DNA of 64,000 nt, from NCBI GenBank assembly GCA_019120575.1, contig DWUU01000048.1:1-64000 (forward strand), written 5' to 3'. Positions 42,414 through 52,301 of the stretch are shown one piece after another; within the stretch, counting starts at the first letter, position 1, and each line of letters opens with the position of its first letter. The translations under genes and the position numbers were made by a program. The notes under the pieces are model-generated. The model searched no databases. It worked only from the letters and a program-made list of their open reading frames with translations, and was not told where the DNA came from. Source of the stretch: Candidatus Mediterraneibacter quadrami (GTDB taxonomy: Bacteria > Bacillota > Clostridia > Lachnospirales > Lachnospiraceae).

Positions 42414-43097
42414 ACGGAAAATCTGACAGAAACACTGATGGAAGAACTGAGCTGTGAGACAGTGTTCAGCCTTCCGGTGGTGGGCGGTATTTCCGAGTCC
42501 GTGGTCGTTACCTGGATCATCATGGCAGTGCTCGTTATCGTCTCCCTTCTCCTGACAAGGAACTTAAGCGTAGAGAATCCCGGTAAAGTACAGCTTATGC
42601 TGGAGTCAGGGATCAGCTGGGCGCAGGATTTCTTCGAGGGGATTATCGGGAAAGAGGCGAAGCGGTACGGTCCGTATCTGATCACGGTGCTGATCTATCT
42701 GGCAGCAGCCAACACACTGGCGCCGCTGTTCGGGTTCAAACCGCCGACCAAAGATCTGAATGTTACGGCAGCCCTGGCGATCATGAGCATGTGCCTGATC
42801 GAATTCTCGGGCATCCGCAAGAACGGGGTAAAACACTGGGTAAAGCATTTCGCCGAGCCGGTTCCGGTTGTAGCGCCGATCACAGTACTGGAGATCGTGA
42901 TCCGGCCGCTGTCGCTCTGTATGCGACTCTTCGGAAACATGCTGGCCGGGTTCGTGGTGCTGGAACTTCTGAAGTTCTTTGTGCCGCTGATCGTGCCCAT
43001 CCCGGTAAGTTTTTATTTTGACATCTTCGACGGCCTGCTGCAGGCATATGTATTCGTATTCCTGACGGCGCTCTTTATGACCGAGGAGATGGAATAA
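42414..43097 (+). CDS. atpB: F-type ATP synthase subunit a (probable ACG start)
   Basis: A 227-residue membrane subunit with five to six helices. The helix LEIVIRPLSLCMRLFGNMLAG carries the essential arginine opposite the c-ring glutamate, and FYFDIFDGLLQAYVFVFLTALF is the conserved C-terminal helix. The first ATG (42438, 219 residues) has no ribosome site, whereas AAAGGAGG (42398-42405) lies eight bases before an in-frame ACG at 42414, giving ENLTETLMEELSCETVF, which looks like a genuine family N-terminus. I therefore favour initiation at ACG, with the ATG as alternative. No atpI gene precedes it. Confidence 0.85.
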   Translation, partial: TENLTETLMEELSCETVFSLPVVGGISESVVVTWIIMAVLVIVSLLLTRNLSVENPGKVQLMLESGISWAQDFFEGIIGKEAKRYGPYLITVLIYLAAANTLAPLFGFKPPTKDLNVTAALAIMSMCLIEFSGIRKNGVKHWVKHFAEPVPVVAPITVLEIVIRPLSLCMRLFGNMLAGFVVLELLKFFVPLIVPIPVSFYFDIFDGLLQAYVFVFLTALFMTEEME

Positions 43098-43138
43098 CAG
43101 AACAATATTAATATTAAAGAAAAAAGGAGATCAAAATC

Positions 43139-43360
43139 ATGGAAACAATTATCGCAATCGGAGCAGCTATCGCAGTACTTACAGGCATCGGTGCAGGCGT
43201 GGGCATCGGTATCGCAACAGGAAAGGCAGCAGAAGCTATTGCAAGACAGCCTGAGGCGGAAGGCAAGATCAGCAAGAACCTGATCCTCGGATGCGCCCTT
43301 GCGGAGGCGACAGCGATCTACGGCTTCATTATCGGCCTTCTGATCATCATCCTTCTGTAA
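43139..43360 (+). CDS. atpE: F-type ATP synthase subunit c
   Basis: A 73-residue two-helix proteolipid. The loop RQPEAEG joins [17 protein letters not shown] to [21 protein letters not shown]. The ion-carrying glutamate is in ALAEAT. The sodium-binding partners found in Ilyobacter tartaricus (glutamine in helix 1, Ser after the Glu) are replaced here by Ile and Ala, which points to proton coupling. Ribosome site AAGGAG. Length is short but complete. Confidence 0.95.
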   Translation: METIIAIGAAIAVLTGIGAGVGIGIATGKAAEAIARQPEAEGKISKNLILGCALAEATAIYGFIIGLLIIILL

Positions 43361-43414
43361 ATAATTAAACTTGTACATAATGGAAGAAGATTACATGAAA
43401 GGCGGGCTTGAAAG

Positions 43415-43912
43415 GTGATTTCAATAGATCTGAACCTTGTCTGGACCATAATCAATATCATCGTACTCTATCTTCTGCTGAAGCATTTCCTTATCGGCCC
43501 GGTGACGAATATCATGGACCGGAGGCGGCAGATGATCGAGGACGGCTTTAAGAATGCGCAGGCGGCGCAGGATGATGCAAACAGACTGAAACAGGAATAT
43601 GAGACGGCTTTGAGCGGGGCGAAGCAGGAATCCGTGCAGCTCGTGGAGGACGCCAGAAAGAGCGCCCGCGCCGAGTACGACCGCATCGTCAATGAGGCGG
43701 GAGAGAAAGCCGGCAGTATGATCGAGGCGGCGAAGGAAAGCGTGCGCACGGAGCGCGAGCAGACCATGAAGGAGCTGAAGTCTCAGATCGCAGGGCTTGC
43801 CGCGGCGTCGGCGGCCAGGATCATCGGCGGACACGCGGATGCGAAAGGGAACAGCGCTCTGTATGACCAGTTCCTGAAAGAAGCAGGTGAGGGCAATGGC
43901 AATGCGGACTGA
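43415..43912 (+). CDS. atpF: F-type ATP synthase subunit b
   Basis: A 165-residue stator subunit: one N-terminal membrane helix (LVWTIINIIVLYLLLKHFLIGPV) followed by a long charged helix (RRRQMIEDGFKNAQAAQDDANRLKQ...) that dimerises and reaches the head. Start GTG at 43415, preceded by AAAGGCGGG about ten bases earlier. The C-terminus overlaps atpH. Confidence 0.93.
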   Translation: MISIDLNLVWTIINIIVLYLLLKHFLIGPVTNIMDRRRQMIEDGFKNAQAAQDDANRLKQEYETALSGAKQESVQLVEDARKSARAEYDRIVNEAGEKAGSMIEAAKESVRTEREQTMKELKSQIAGLAAASAARIIGGHADAKGNSALYDQFLKEAGEGNGNAD

Positions 43913-44426
43913 TAAAGTGATACGCTGTTCATCTCCGGCGGTTTCCTACGGGAAAGTTCTGGCCGGGCTGAACATTCCGGAATCAGACGTCCGGAAGACA
44001 CAGGAGATCTTAAAAGAAGTTCCGCAGCTTGCGGACCTGTTCCTGAATCCGACCGTTGCGCAGCAGAAGAAGACGGATGTGATCGGCCGGGTATTTCCGG
44101 CAACGATGCAGAACTTCATGAAAACGGTGTGCAGACACCGCAGAATGGATCTGCTGGATGAGATATTCGCAGCATATGACCGGTGTCTGGACGAGAAGGG
44201 CCGGGTGATCCGGGCGGTGCTCACATGCACGGACGCCCCGGATGAGGAGCAGCAAAAAGGCATGGAAGCGTTCCTGTGCGGCAGATACGGCGCGGACCGG
44301 GCGCTGATCGAGATCCGTCATGATGCGTCTCTGCTGGGCGGATTCATTCTCCGCGTCGGAAATGATGAGTATGACTGGAGCATGAAGGGCCGTCTGGACA
44401 GGCTTACGAAAGCGCTGGGCGGATGA
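43896..44426 (+). CDS. atpH: F-type ATP synthase subunit delta
   Basis: A 176-residue subunit linking b to the head. The N-terminal helical domain (VSYGKVLAGLNIPESDVRKTQEILKEVP...LFLNPTVAQQKK) and C-terminal DASLLGGFILRVGNDEYDWSMKGRLDRL are characteristic. I choose the ATG at 43896 after AGGTGAG; GTG 43887 and ATG 43902 are alternatives. Overlaps atpF by 17 bp. Confidence 0.92.
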   Translation: MAMRTDKVIRCSSPAVSYGKVLAGLNIPESDVRKTQEILKEVPQLADLFLNPTVAQQKKTDVIGRVFPATMQNFMKTVCRHRRMDLLDEIFAAYDRCLDEKGRVIRAVLTCTDAPDEEQQKGMEAFLCGRYGADRALIEIRHDASLLGGFILRVGNDEYDWSMKGRLDRLTKALGG

Positions 44427-44451
44427 TAAACATACCTGGAGGTGAACATAG

Positions 44452-45957
44452 GTGAGTTCAATCAACTCAGATGAGATTATCTCGATCCTGCGGGAAGAGA
44501 TCGAGAATTTTGATACAATGAGCAAAGACAGTGAAGTCGGTACTGTCATCTCCGTGGGCGACGGGATCGCTTCGATTTACGGGATCGATCACGCCATGTA
44601 CGGGGAGATCCTTACTTTCGAAAACGGACTGAAGGGAATGGTTCAGGACATCCGCAAGAATGAGATCGGATGCATCCTTTTCGGAAGCGACACAGAAATC
44701 CGCGAGGGTACGAAAGTATCCCGGACGGGCAAACGGGCCGGCGTGCCGGTGGGCGACAGCTATATCGGAAGAGTTGTCAATGCGCTGGGCGAGGCCATCG
44801 ACGGACGCGGCGACATTGAGGCGGATGACTACCGCCCGATCGAGCAGGAAGCGCCGGGCATCGTGGACCGGAAGTCGGTCAGCGTTCCGCTGGAGACGGG
44901 CATCCTTTCCATTGATGCCATGTTCCCCATCGGCCGGGGCCAGCGTGAGCTGATCATCGGCGACCGGCAGACCGGCAAGACATCCATCGCGCTGGACACC
45001 ATCCTGAACCAGAAGGGCAAGGATGTGATCTGTATCTATGTGGCGGTGGGCCAGAAGGCTTCAACCGTTGCGAAGGTTGTAAATACACTGAAGACGCACG
45101 GAGCCATGGACTATACCATTGTGGTTTCATCCACGGCCAGCGACTGCGCGCCGCTTCAGTATATCGCGCCGTATTCCGGTACGGCCATGGCAGAGCATTT
45201 CATGCATCAGGGGAAAGATGTGCTGATCGTTTACGATGATCTCTCCAAACACGCGGTGGCGTACCGCGCCCTTTCCCTTCTGCTGGGACGTTCTCCGGGA
45301 CGTGAGGCGTATCCGGGCGACGTCTTCTATCTGCATTCCAGACTGCTGGAGCGTTCCAGCCGGCTGAGCGATGCGAAGGGCGGCGGATCCATTACGGCGC
45401 TGCCGATCATTGAGACACAGGCGGGCGACGTGTCCGCATATATTCCGACCAATGTGATCTCCATCACGGACGGTCAGATCTTCCTGGAGAGCGGCCTGTT
45501 CGCTTCCGGCATGCGCCCGGCGGTGAACGTGGGACTTTCTGTATCCCGTGTGGGCGGTGCGGCGCAGACGAAGGCCATGAAAAAGGCGTCCGGAAGCATC
45601 CGTATCGACCTGGCCCAGTACCGCGAGATGGAAGTATTTACCCAGTTCAGTTCGGATCTGGATGCGGCGACGAAGGAACAGCTGGATTACGGCAGCGGCC
45701 TGATGGAGCTCCTGAAACAGCCGCTCTACCATCCGCTTTCCCTGCACGAGAAGGTGATCACGCTCTGCGCGGCGACCCACAAGGTGCTGCTGGGGATCGA
45801 CAAAAAGCAGGTAAAACAGTTCCAGGCGGATATGCTGACTTATTTTGATTCTGCGCATCCGGAGATCGGACGTGAGATCGAGGAGAAGAAAGTGCTGTCC
45901 GACGAACTGATCGAAAAGATCGTGGAGACGGCGAAGGCATTCCGGGAGAGCAGGTGA
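44452..45957 (+). CDS. atpA: F-type ATP synthase subunit alpha
   Basis: A 501-residue non-catalytic head subunit. Start GTG at 44452 with TGGAGGTG at 44437-44444. P-loop [48 protein letters not shown] and the C-terminal helical domain are present. Standard length, 25 bp after atpH. Confidence 0.98.
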   Translation: MSSINSDEIISILREEIENFDTMSKDSEVGTVISVGDGIASIYGIDHAMYGEILTFENGLKGMVQDIRKNEIGCILFGSDTEIREGTKVSRTGKRAGVPVGDSYIGRVVNALGEAIDGRGDIEADDYRPIEQEAPGIVDRKSVSVPLETGILSIDAMFPIGRGQRELIIGDRQTGKTSIALDTILNQKGKDVICIYVAVGQKASTVAKVVNTLKTHGAMDYTIVVSSTASDCAPLQYIAPYSGTAMAEHFMHQGKDVLIVYDDLSKHAVAYRALSLLLGRSPGREAYPGDVFYLHSRLLERSSRLSDAKGGGSITALPIIETQAGDVSAYIPTNVISITDGQIFLESGLFASGMRPAVNVGLSVSRVGGAAQTKAMKKASGSIRIDLAQYREMEVFTQFSSDLDAATKEQLDYGSGLMELLKQPLYHPLSLHEKVITLCAATHKVLLGIDKKQVKQFQADMLTYFDSAHPEIGREIEEKKVLSDELIEKIVETAKAFRESR

Positions 45958-45961
45958 TAAG

Positions 45962-46846
45962 ATGGCGAATATCAGAGAGATACAGAGCCGGATCAACAGC
46001 GTGAAGGACACGATGAAGATCACCAACGCCATGTACATGATCTCCTCTTCCAAGCTGACCCATGCAAAGAAGAAACTGGCGGATACCGAGCCGTACTTTT
46101 ACGCGCTCCAGGGCGAGATCTCCCGTATCCTCCGGCACCTTCCGAATCTGAGGCACAGCTATTTCGCAAAAAGGGAGCATATCCCGCAGGATCAGCGGAA
46201 GATCGGATCCATCGTGGTGACGGCGGACAAAGGTCTGGCCGGTGCGTACAATCACAATATCGTAAAGCTTGAGGAAGAGATCCTGGCAAAGCCGGGGATC
46301 CACAAGCTGTTTATCGTCGGCGAGCTGGGGCGGCATTATTTTGCGAAGCGGGGCGTGGAGATCGATACGAATTTCCAGTATACCGTGCAGAAGCCGACCA
46401 TGCACCGCGCCCGGGATATCTCCGGCGTACTGCTGGACCAGTTCACAAAAGGCGAACTGGATGAGATCTACATCGTGTACACCCGGATGGAGAATTCCGT
46501 CCAGTCCGAGGCGGAGATGATCAAGCTGCTCCCGCTGGAGCGGAGTTCGTTCAACGAGATAATCATGCCGCTCAATGTGCACCGTGAGACCATTGAGCTG
46601 TATCCGTCGGCGCAGGCGGTGATGGACAGCATCGTGCCGAACTATGTGACCGGTATGATCTACGGCTGTCTGGTAGAGGCTTACGCCAGCGAGCACAATG
46701 CCCGCATGATGGCGATGAAGTCCGCCACAGACAGTGCACAGAGCCTGATCCATGACCTGTCCATCATCTACAACCGGGCCCGGCAGGCGGCCATTACCCA
46801 GGAGATCACCGAGGTGTGCGCCGGCGCAAGGGCGCAGCAGAAGTAA
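45962..46846 (+). CDS. atpG: F-type ATP synthase subunit gamma
   Basis: A 294-residue central shaft. N-terminal helix MANIREIQSRINSVKDTMKITNAM, the central VTADKGLAGAYNHNIVK and the C-terminal helix SEHNARMMAMKSATDSAQSL...NRARQAAITQEITEV are canonical. It rotates in the alpha-beta ring. Starts 5 bp after atpA. Confidence 0.97.
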   Translation: MANIREIQSRINSVKDTMKITNAMYMISSSKLTHAKKKLADTEPYFYALQGEISRILRHLPNLRHSYFAKREHIPQDQRKIGSIVVTADKGLAGAYNHNIVKLEEEILAKPGIHKLFIVGELGRHYFAKRGVEIDTNFQYTVQKPTMHRARDISGVLLDQFTKGELDEIYIVYTRMENSVQSEAEMIKLLPLERSSFNEIIMPLNVHRETIELYPSAQAVMDSIVPNYVTGMIYGCLVEAYASEHNARMMAMKSATDSAQSLIHDLSIIYNRARQAAITQEITEVCAGARAQQK

Positions 46847-48301
<1,455 letters not shown>

Positions 48302-48332
48302 GACCGCCGGATAGAACAGGAGTGTATGCGTT

Positions 48333-48755
48333 ATGGATACATTTGGTCTGAAGATCATAGCAAGTGATAAAGTATTTTACGAGGGACGCTGCAGGAAGCT
48401 CATCATCCCGGCGCCGGACGGCGAGAAGGGGATCCTTGCCAACCACGAGAACATGGTCATCGCCATTGTCGTGGGCACGGCGAAGGTCCAGCTGGCAGGC
48501 GAGGATGAGTGGAAGGACCTGGCGGTGGGCTCCGGATTCGCAGAGATCGTCAACAACCGTGTGACGCTTCTGGTGGATACGGCGGAACGGCCGGAGGACA
48601 TCGACGTGCGCCGCGCGAAGGAGCAGCAGGAGCGCGCTGAGGAGCAGATGCGTCAGAAGCAGAGCATCCAGGAGTACTACCACACCCAGGCGTCGCTGGC
48701 CCGGGCCATGAACCGGCTTAGGGTGGCGCAGGACAAGAAGTGGAGCGGACTTTAA
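48333..48755 (+). CDS. atpC: F-type ATP synthase subunit epsilon
   Basis: A 140-residue subunit with an N-terminal beta barrel (FGLKIIASDKVFYEGRCRKLIIPAPDGEKGILANHENMV, read in parts such as PAPDGEKGILANH) and a C-terminal helical hairpin rich in Arg/Glu/Gln that can extend to inhibit ATP hydrolysis. Ends the operon just before a terminator. Confidence 0.94.
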   Translation: MDTFGLKIIASDKVFYEGRCRKLIIPAPDGEKGILANHENMVIAIVVGTAKVQLAGEDEWKDLAVGSGFAEIVNNRVTLLVDTAERPEDIDVRRAKEQQERAEEQMRQKQSIQEYYHTQASLARAMNRLRVAQDKKWSGL

Positions 48756-48773
48756 ACTACGGATAAATAAAAG

Positions 48774-48823
48774 AAAAGCGGAAGAGGATGCCATGTTGCC
48801 AGGCGTTCTCTTCCGCTTTTTAT
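48774..48823. terminator. Bidirectional terminator between atpC and the L25 gene
   Basis: AAAAGCGGAAGAG (48774-48786) pairs with CTCTTCCGCTTTT (48808-48820); an inner ATGCC/GGCGT extends the hairpin. T runs flank both sides. Confidence 0.88.
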
Positions 48824-48832
48824 CATGTTGTT

Positions 48833-49420
48833 CTATTCAGCTTCAGCTGCGTCCTCATCCTCTGTCTCTGCCGCAGCGCCGCGTACTTCTGTAACGGTTA
48901 CAACGGTTGCTTCCGGATCAGTTGTCAGATCGACGTCTTTATCTTTTGCGATATCAAGATCTGCCACGCGGATCGTATCCCCGACTTTCAGGTCCCCGAT
49001 GTCCAGCTCGATCTTCTCGACCAGAGCGGACGGAAGGGCCTTGAAGTCAACTTCGTGCAGCATCTGCTGCGGAACGCCGGCAACCAGCTTGTCTGCATTG
49101 ATCAGATGGATCTCTGCGGATGAGTGTACTTTCTCTGTGCTTACGAGCGCCTGGAAGTCCATTTCGTCGACTCCGCCTTTGAGGGGATTGAAATCAACCT
49201 CTTTGATCAGCGCGTCATAGGTCTGTCCGTCAACAGTAAGGGCAACTCTGCCGCCTTTTCCCTCGGTCTTAAGGAGCTTCTCCACATCGCCCTTTAACAT
49301 CTTAAGGGGAATGGTTTCCTTCATCTCACGACCGAAGATGCAGCCTGTAACAAATCCTTCGCGTCTAAGTTTTTTGGCTTTGATTGACATGTCTCTTTTT
49401 TCAGCTTTTAAAGTATTCAT
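48833..49420 (-). CDS. rplY: 50S ribosomal protein L25, general stress protein Ctc type
   Basis: A 195-residue protein: N-terminal L25 domain (LKAEKRDMSIKAKKLRREGFVTGCIFG... binds the 5S rRNA) and the longer C-terminal beta domain of TL5/Ctc proteins (LPSALVEKIELDIGDLKVGDTIRVADL), ending in an acidic tail of Glu/Ala. Ribosome site GGAGGAAA precedes the ATG at 49420. Monocistronic. Confidence 0.93.
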   Translation of the reverse strand: MNTLKAEKRDMSIKAKKLRREGFVTGCIFGREMKETIPLKMLKGDVEKLLKTEGKGGRVALTVDGQTYDALIKEVDFNPLKGGVDEMDFQALVSTEKVHSSAEIHLINADKLVAGVPQQMLHEVDFKALPSALVEKIELDIGDLKVGDTIRVADLDIAKDKDVDLTTDPEATVVTVTEVRGAAAETEDEDAAEAE

Positions 49421-49545
49421 TTATCTTTTCCTCCAATCACTGAATGAATCACGCTTAGCAGCCTTCAACTCTTTTTGCAGGTGGGTGTTGTTAAGTGTAT
49501 TTCTTTGTTACACCTACAGTATAGCACCGTTGTCAAGGGGTGATT

Positions 49546-49574
49546 TACAAGAAAAAATCCATGTGTTAAGATAA
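49546..49574 (+). promoter_or_regulatory. Promoter of the yfcE-like gene
   Basis: TTTACA (49546-49551), 17 bp, TAAGAT (49569-49574), 50 bp before the ATG at 49624. Confidence 0.55.
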
Positions 49575-49623
49575 AAAGGCAGAAATGGATCAGAAGATCC
49601 GGGAAAGGCAGGATTTATAACAG

Positions 49624-50208
49624 ATGAAACTGATGATCGCGTCAGATATACACGGGTCGGCCCTGTACTGCCGGCAGATGCTGGATTTATATGAGAGAGA
49701 AGGGGCGGACCGTCTGCTCCTGCTGGGGGATATCCTCTACCATGGACCGAGGAACGACCTGCCGGAAGGCTATGCGCCGAAGGAAGTGATCGCCATGCTG
49801 AATCCGGTGAAGGATAATCTGCTCTGTGTCCGGGGAAACTGTGATACAGAGGTGGATCAGATGGTGCTTGATTTCCCGATCCTGGCGGATTACTGTTTCC
49901 TGGAACTGCCGGACGGGGCGGGCGGGACGTTTTCCGTCTTTGCCACTCACGGGCATGTGCATCATCCGGCCAGCCTTCCGCCGCTCAAAGACGGCGATAT
50001 CCTGCTGAACGGACATACGCATATCCCGGCGTGCGAGGAGATCATGGACATGGACGGACATACATACCGTTACCTGAATCCGGGCTCGGTCTCCATCCCG
50101 AAGGAGGGATCGGCCCACAGCTACATGATCTTTGAGGACGGGACATTTTACTGGAAAAATATGCAGGGGGAGGAATACAGACAATGGAAGACCGCTTCGC
50201 ACTCCTGA
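49624..50208 (+). CDS. yfcE: YfcE-type metallophosphodiesterase
   Basis: A 194-residue calcineurin-like phosphoesterase. Metal-binding motifs run in the usual order: ASDIHGS, LLGDILYHGPRN, VRGNCDTEVD, THGHVHHP and NGHTHIP, followed by LNPGSVSIPKEGS. The family hydrolyses phosphodiesters in vitro; the natural substrate is unknown. Its 3' end overlaps the NYN-domain gene by 25 bp, implying coupled translation. Confidence 0.94.
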   Translation: MKLMIASDIHGSALYCRQMLDLYEREGADRLLLLGDILYHGPRNDLPEGYAPKEVIAMLNPVKDNLLCVRGNCDTEVDQMVLDFPILADYCFLELPDGAGGTFSVFATHGHVHHPASLPPLKDGDILLNGHTHIPACEEIMDMDGHTYRYLNPGSVSIPKEGSAHSYMIFEDGTFYWKNMQGEEYRQWKTASHS

Positions 50209-51146
50209 TCGATGCGGACAATGTATCCGCGAAATACATCCAGCCGATCCTGGATGAGCTTTCAAAATACGGAAATGTGACTTATAAGAGGATATACGGT
50301 GACTGGACGCGCCCCAACAGCGCCAGCTGGAAGGAGGAGCTGCTCCAGAATTCCATCACGCCGATCCAGCAGTTCAGCTATACCCACGGCAAGAACGCTA
50401 CGGATTCGGCCATGATCATCGACGCCATGGACATGCTCTACACGAGCGAACTGGAAGGGTTCTGCCTGGTGTCCAGCGACAGCGACTTTACGCGGCTTGC
50501 CAGCCGGCTGAGGGAGAGCGGCAAGACAGTGATCGGCATGGGTGAGAATAAGACGCCGTCGCCTTTCAGAAAGGCATGCGATATCTTCACTGAGCTGGAA
50601 CTGCTGCTGGAAGACAGCACCATGGAGAAAGAGGAGCACGAGGAGAAGAATGCTCCGCACGGAAGCCGGGGAAAAGATAAGAAGCAGAGCGCCGTATCCA
50701 AGGAACAGATCGAGGAGGCGGTTGTCCGGATCATCACGGAGAACCAGAATGACGATCGGGAGACCGGGCTGGGCGAGGTGGGAAGCCGTCTGGTCAAACT
50801 TTATCCGGACTTTGACGTGCGCCGCTACGGATACAGCCTGCTGTCCAAGTTCCTGGAGACGCTGCCGAAGCTGAAACTGGACCAGACCGGCACCCAGGTG
50901 ACGGTGTCCCTTTATGAGGACCGGAGCCGCAAGGAGATGCTGGAAGAGTTTATCATGGGGCAGATCAGAAGCGGCGGGAAATACGGGATATCCCTCAGTT
51001 CCCTGGGCAACCGGATCCGCCTGCAGTTCGGGGACTTTAAAGTAAGAGATTACGGGTATTCCCAGTTTAAACAGTATATCCAGAGCTTTCCGGGCGTGGA
51101 GCTTACGGACGACGGGGAGCGGACGAGAGCTATATGTGTGAAATGA
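50184..51146 (+). CDS. NYN-domain ribonuclease-like protein with two OST-HTH/LOTUS domains
   Basis: A 320-residue protein. Residues 1-145 are an NYN (LabA/DUF88) PIN-like domain with LLIDADNVSAKY, the acidic DSAMIIDAMDMLY and LVSSDSDFTRLASRLRESG. After a charged linker come two LOTUS-type winged helices, each with the same core (FDVRRYGYSLLSKFLETLP and FKVRDYGYSQFKQYIQSFP). NYN domains cleave RNA and LOTUS domains bind RNA (G-rich or G4), so an RNA-processing role is likely. Ribosome site GGGGAGG eight to ten bases before the ATG. Confidence 0.9.
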   Translation: MEDRFALLIDADNVSAKYIQPILDELSKYGNVTYKRIYGDWTRPNSASWKEELLQNSITPIQQFSYTHGKNATDSAMIIDAMDMLYTSELEGFCLVSSDSDFTRLASRLRESGKTVIGMGENKTPSPFRKACDIFTELELLLEDSTMEKEEHEEKNAPHGSRGKDKKQSAVSKEQIEEAVVRIITENQNDDRETGLGEVGSRLVKLYPDFDVRRYGYSLLSKFLETLPKLKLDQTGTQVTVSLYEDRSRKEMLEEFIMGQIRSGGKYGISLSSLGNRIRLQFGDFKVRDYGYSQFKQYIQSFPGVELTDDGERTRAICVK

Positions 51147-51176
51147 TGACAGCTGTTCGGCTGTCTGAAACATATT

Positions 51177-51209
51177 CGGGAGACATTCGACAGGATGTCT
51201 CCCGTTTTT
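51177..51209 (+). terminator. Terminator after the NYN-LOTUS gene
   Basis: CGGGAGACAT (51177-51186), 8-nt loop, ATGTCTCCCG (51195-51204), TTTTTC. A second smaller hairpin GACAGC/GCTGTC precedes it at 51148-51165. Confidence 0.88.
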
Positions 51210-51260
51210 CTGTATGGAATGACGAAAGAAGAACTGTTTTGTGTAAAATATTTGTAAATT

Positions 51261-51278
51261 CATGTGTCTTGTCACATG
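51261..51278. promoter_or_regulatory. Palindromic operator, candidate NiaR site
   Basis: CATGTG-TCTTGT-CACATG is a perfect 6-bp inverted repeat overlapping the -35 element of the nad operon. The operon encodes its probable repressor NiaR, which shuts off NAD synthesis when nicotinate is present. Confidence 0.62.
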
Positions 51279-51297
51279 TAAAACCAGGTGCTATAAT
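51269..51297 (+). promoter_or_regulatory. Promoter of the nadABC-niaR operon
   Basis: TTGTCA (51269-51274), 17 bp, TATAAT (51292-51297); the -35 box is inside the palindrome. Confidence 0.8.
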
Positions 51298-51366
51298 CTG
51301 CACTATGGTGTGAACCGGGATAAACTGAAGGTATTCACAGCAGCAGTAAAATAAAGGAGTGTACAT

Positions 51367-52284
51367 ATGATAGTCAGAGAAGAAATTGAACGGTTAAAAA
51401 AAGAAAAGGACGCGGTAATACTGGCACATTATTATGTCAGACCGGAAGTTCAGGAGCTCGCAGATTACATCGGCGATTCGTTCTACCTAAGCAGAATGGC
51501 GGCAGGATTGAAGGAACGGACGATCGTATTCTGCGGCGTTTCATTTATGGGGGAAAGTGCGAAAGCACTCAGCCCGGACAAGACGGTGCTTATGCCAGAT
51601 GCGCATTCGGACTGCGCCATGGCGCATATGGCCGATACCGAGAAGATCAGGCGGGTGAGAGAGGCGTATGAAGATGTGGCGGTTGTCTGTTATATCAATT
51701 CTACGGCAGAACTGAAGCGGTGTTCGGATGTATGCGTTACATCGGCAAATGCGGTTCAGATCGTCAGATCTCTTCCGAATAAAAATATATTTTTTATTCC
51801 CGACAGGAATCTGGCGCATTTTGTGGCAGAACAGATTCCGGAGAAGCATTTTATTTTTAATGACGGATACTGTCCGGTGCATCAGCAGATGAAAACAGAA
51901 GAGATCCGTCAGGCAAAAGCCCTGCATCCACGGGCAGAGGTGCTGGCACACCCGGAATGCACGAAGGACGTACTGGAGATGTCGGACTATGTGGGCAGCA
52001 CATCGGGCATTATCCGGTATGCAGGGCAAAGCAGCGCCCGGGAGTTTATTATCTGTACGGAGAACGGTGTGCTTGCCGAACTTCAGAAACGGTATCCCGG
52101 GAAAGAGTTTTACTTTACCGGGACGGAGCCGGTTTGTGAGGATATGAAACTGATCACACCGGAAAAGATCCTCCATGTACTGAAGACGGGAGAAAATGAA
52201 GTGGTCATGGACGGGAAAATCTGTGAAGAATCGAGAAAACCGCTGGAAGAAATGCTGAGACTTGCAGCGCAGAGCCTGATATGA
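51367..52284 (+). CDS. nadA: Quinolinate synthase
   Basis: A 305-residue enzyme that condenses iminoaspartate with dihydroxyacetone phosphate to quinolinate. AHYYVRPEVQELADYIGDSFYLS (parts AHYYVRPEVQ and DYIGDS), FCGVSFMGESAK, YINSTAELK, the cysteines in RCSDVCVTSAN, AHPEC and PVCEDMKLITPEK (4Fe-4S ligands), and VGSTSGI are conserved. AAAGGAG before the ATG. Overlaps the nadB frame by 4 bp if the earlier nadB start is used. Confidence 0.96.
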   Translation: MIVREEIERLKKEKDAVILAHYYVRPEVQELADYIGDSFYLSRMAAGLKERTIVFCGVSFMGESAKALSPDKTVLMPDAHSDCAMAHMADTEKIRRVREAYEDVAVVCYINSTAELKRCSDVCVTSANAVQIVRSLPNKNIFFIPDRNLAHFVAEQIPEKHFIFNDGYCPVHQQMKTEEIRQAKALHPRAEVLAHPECTKDVLEMSDYVGSTSGIIRYAGQSSAREFIICTENGVLAELQKRYPGKEFYFTGTEPVCEDMKLITPEKILHVLKTGENEVVMDGKICEESRKPLEEMLRLAAQSLI

Positions 52285-52301
52285 GGAAAGAGGAGAGAAA
52301 A

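Noticed and set aside
42343..42426. Basic 27-codon frame in the F-ATPase leader as a real gene
   Set aside because: No usable ribosome site at its ATG, which lies in the T run of the hairpin. Mentioned only as a possible leader peptide.
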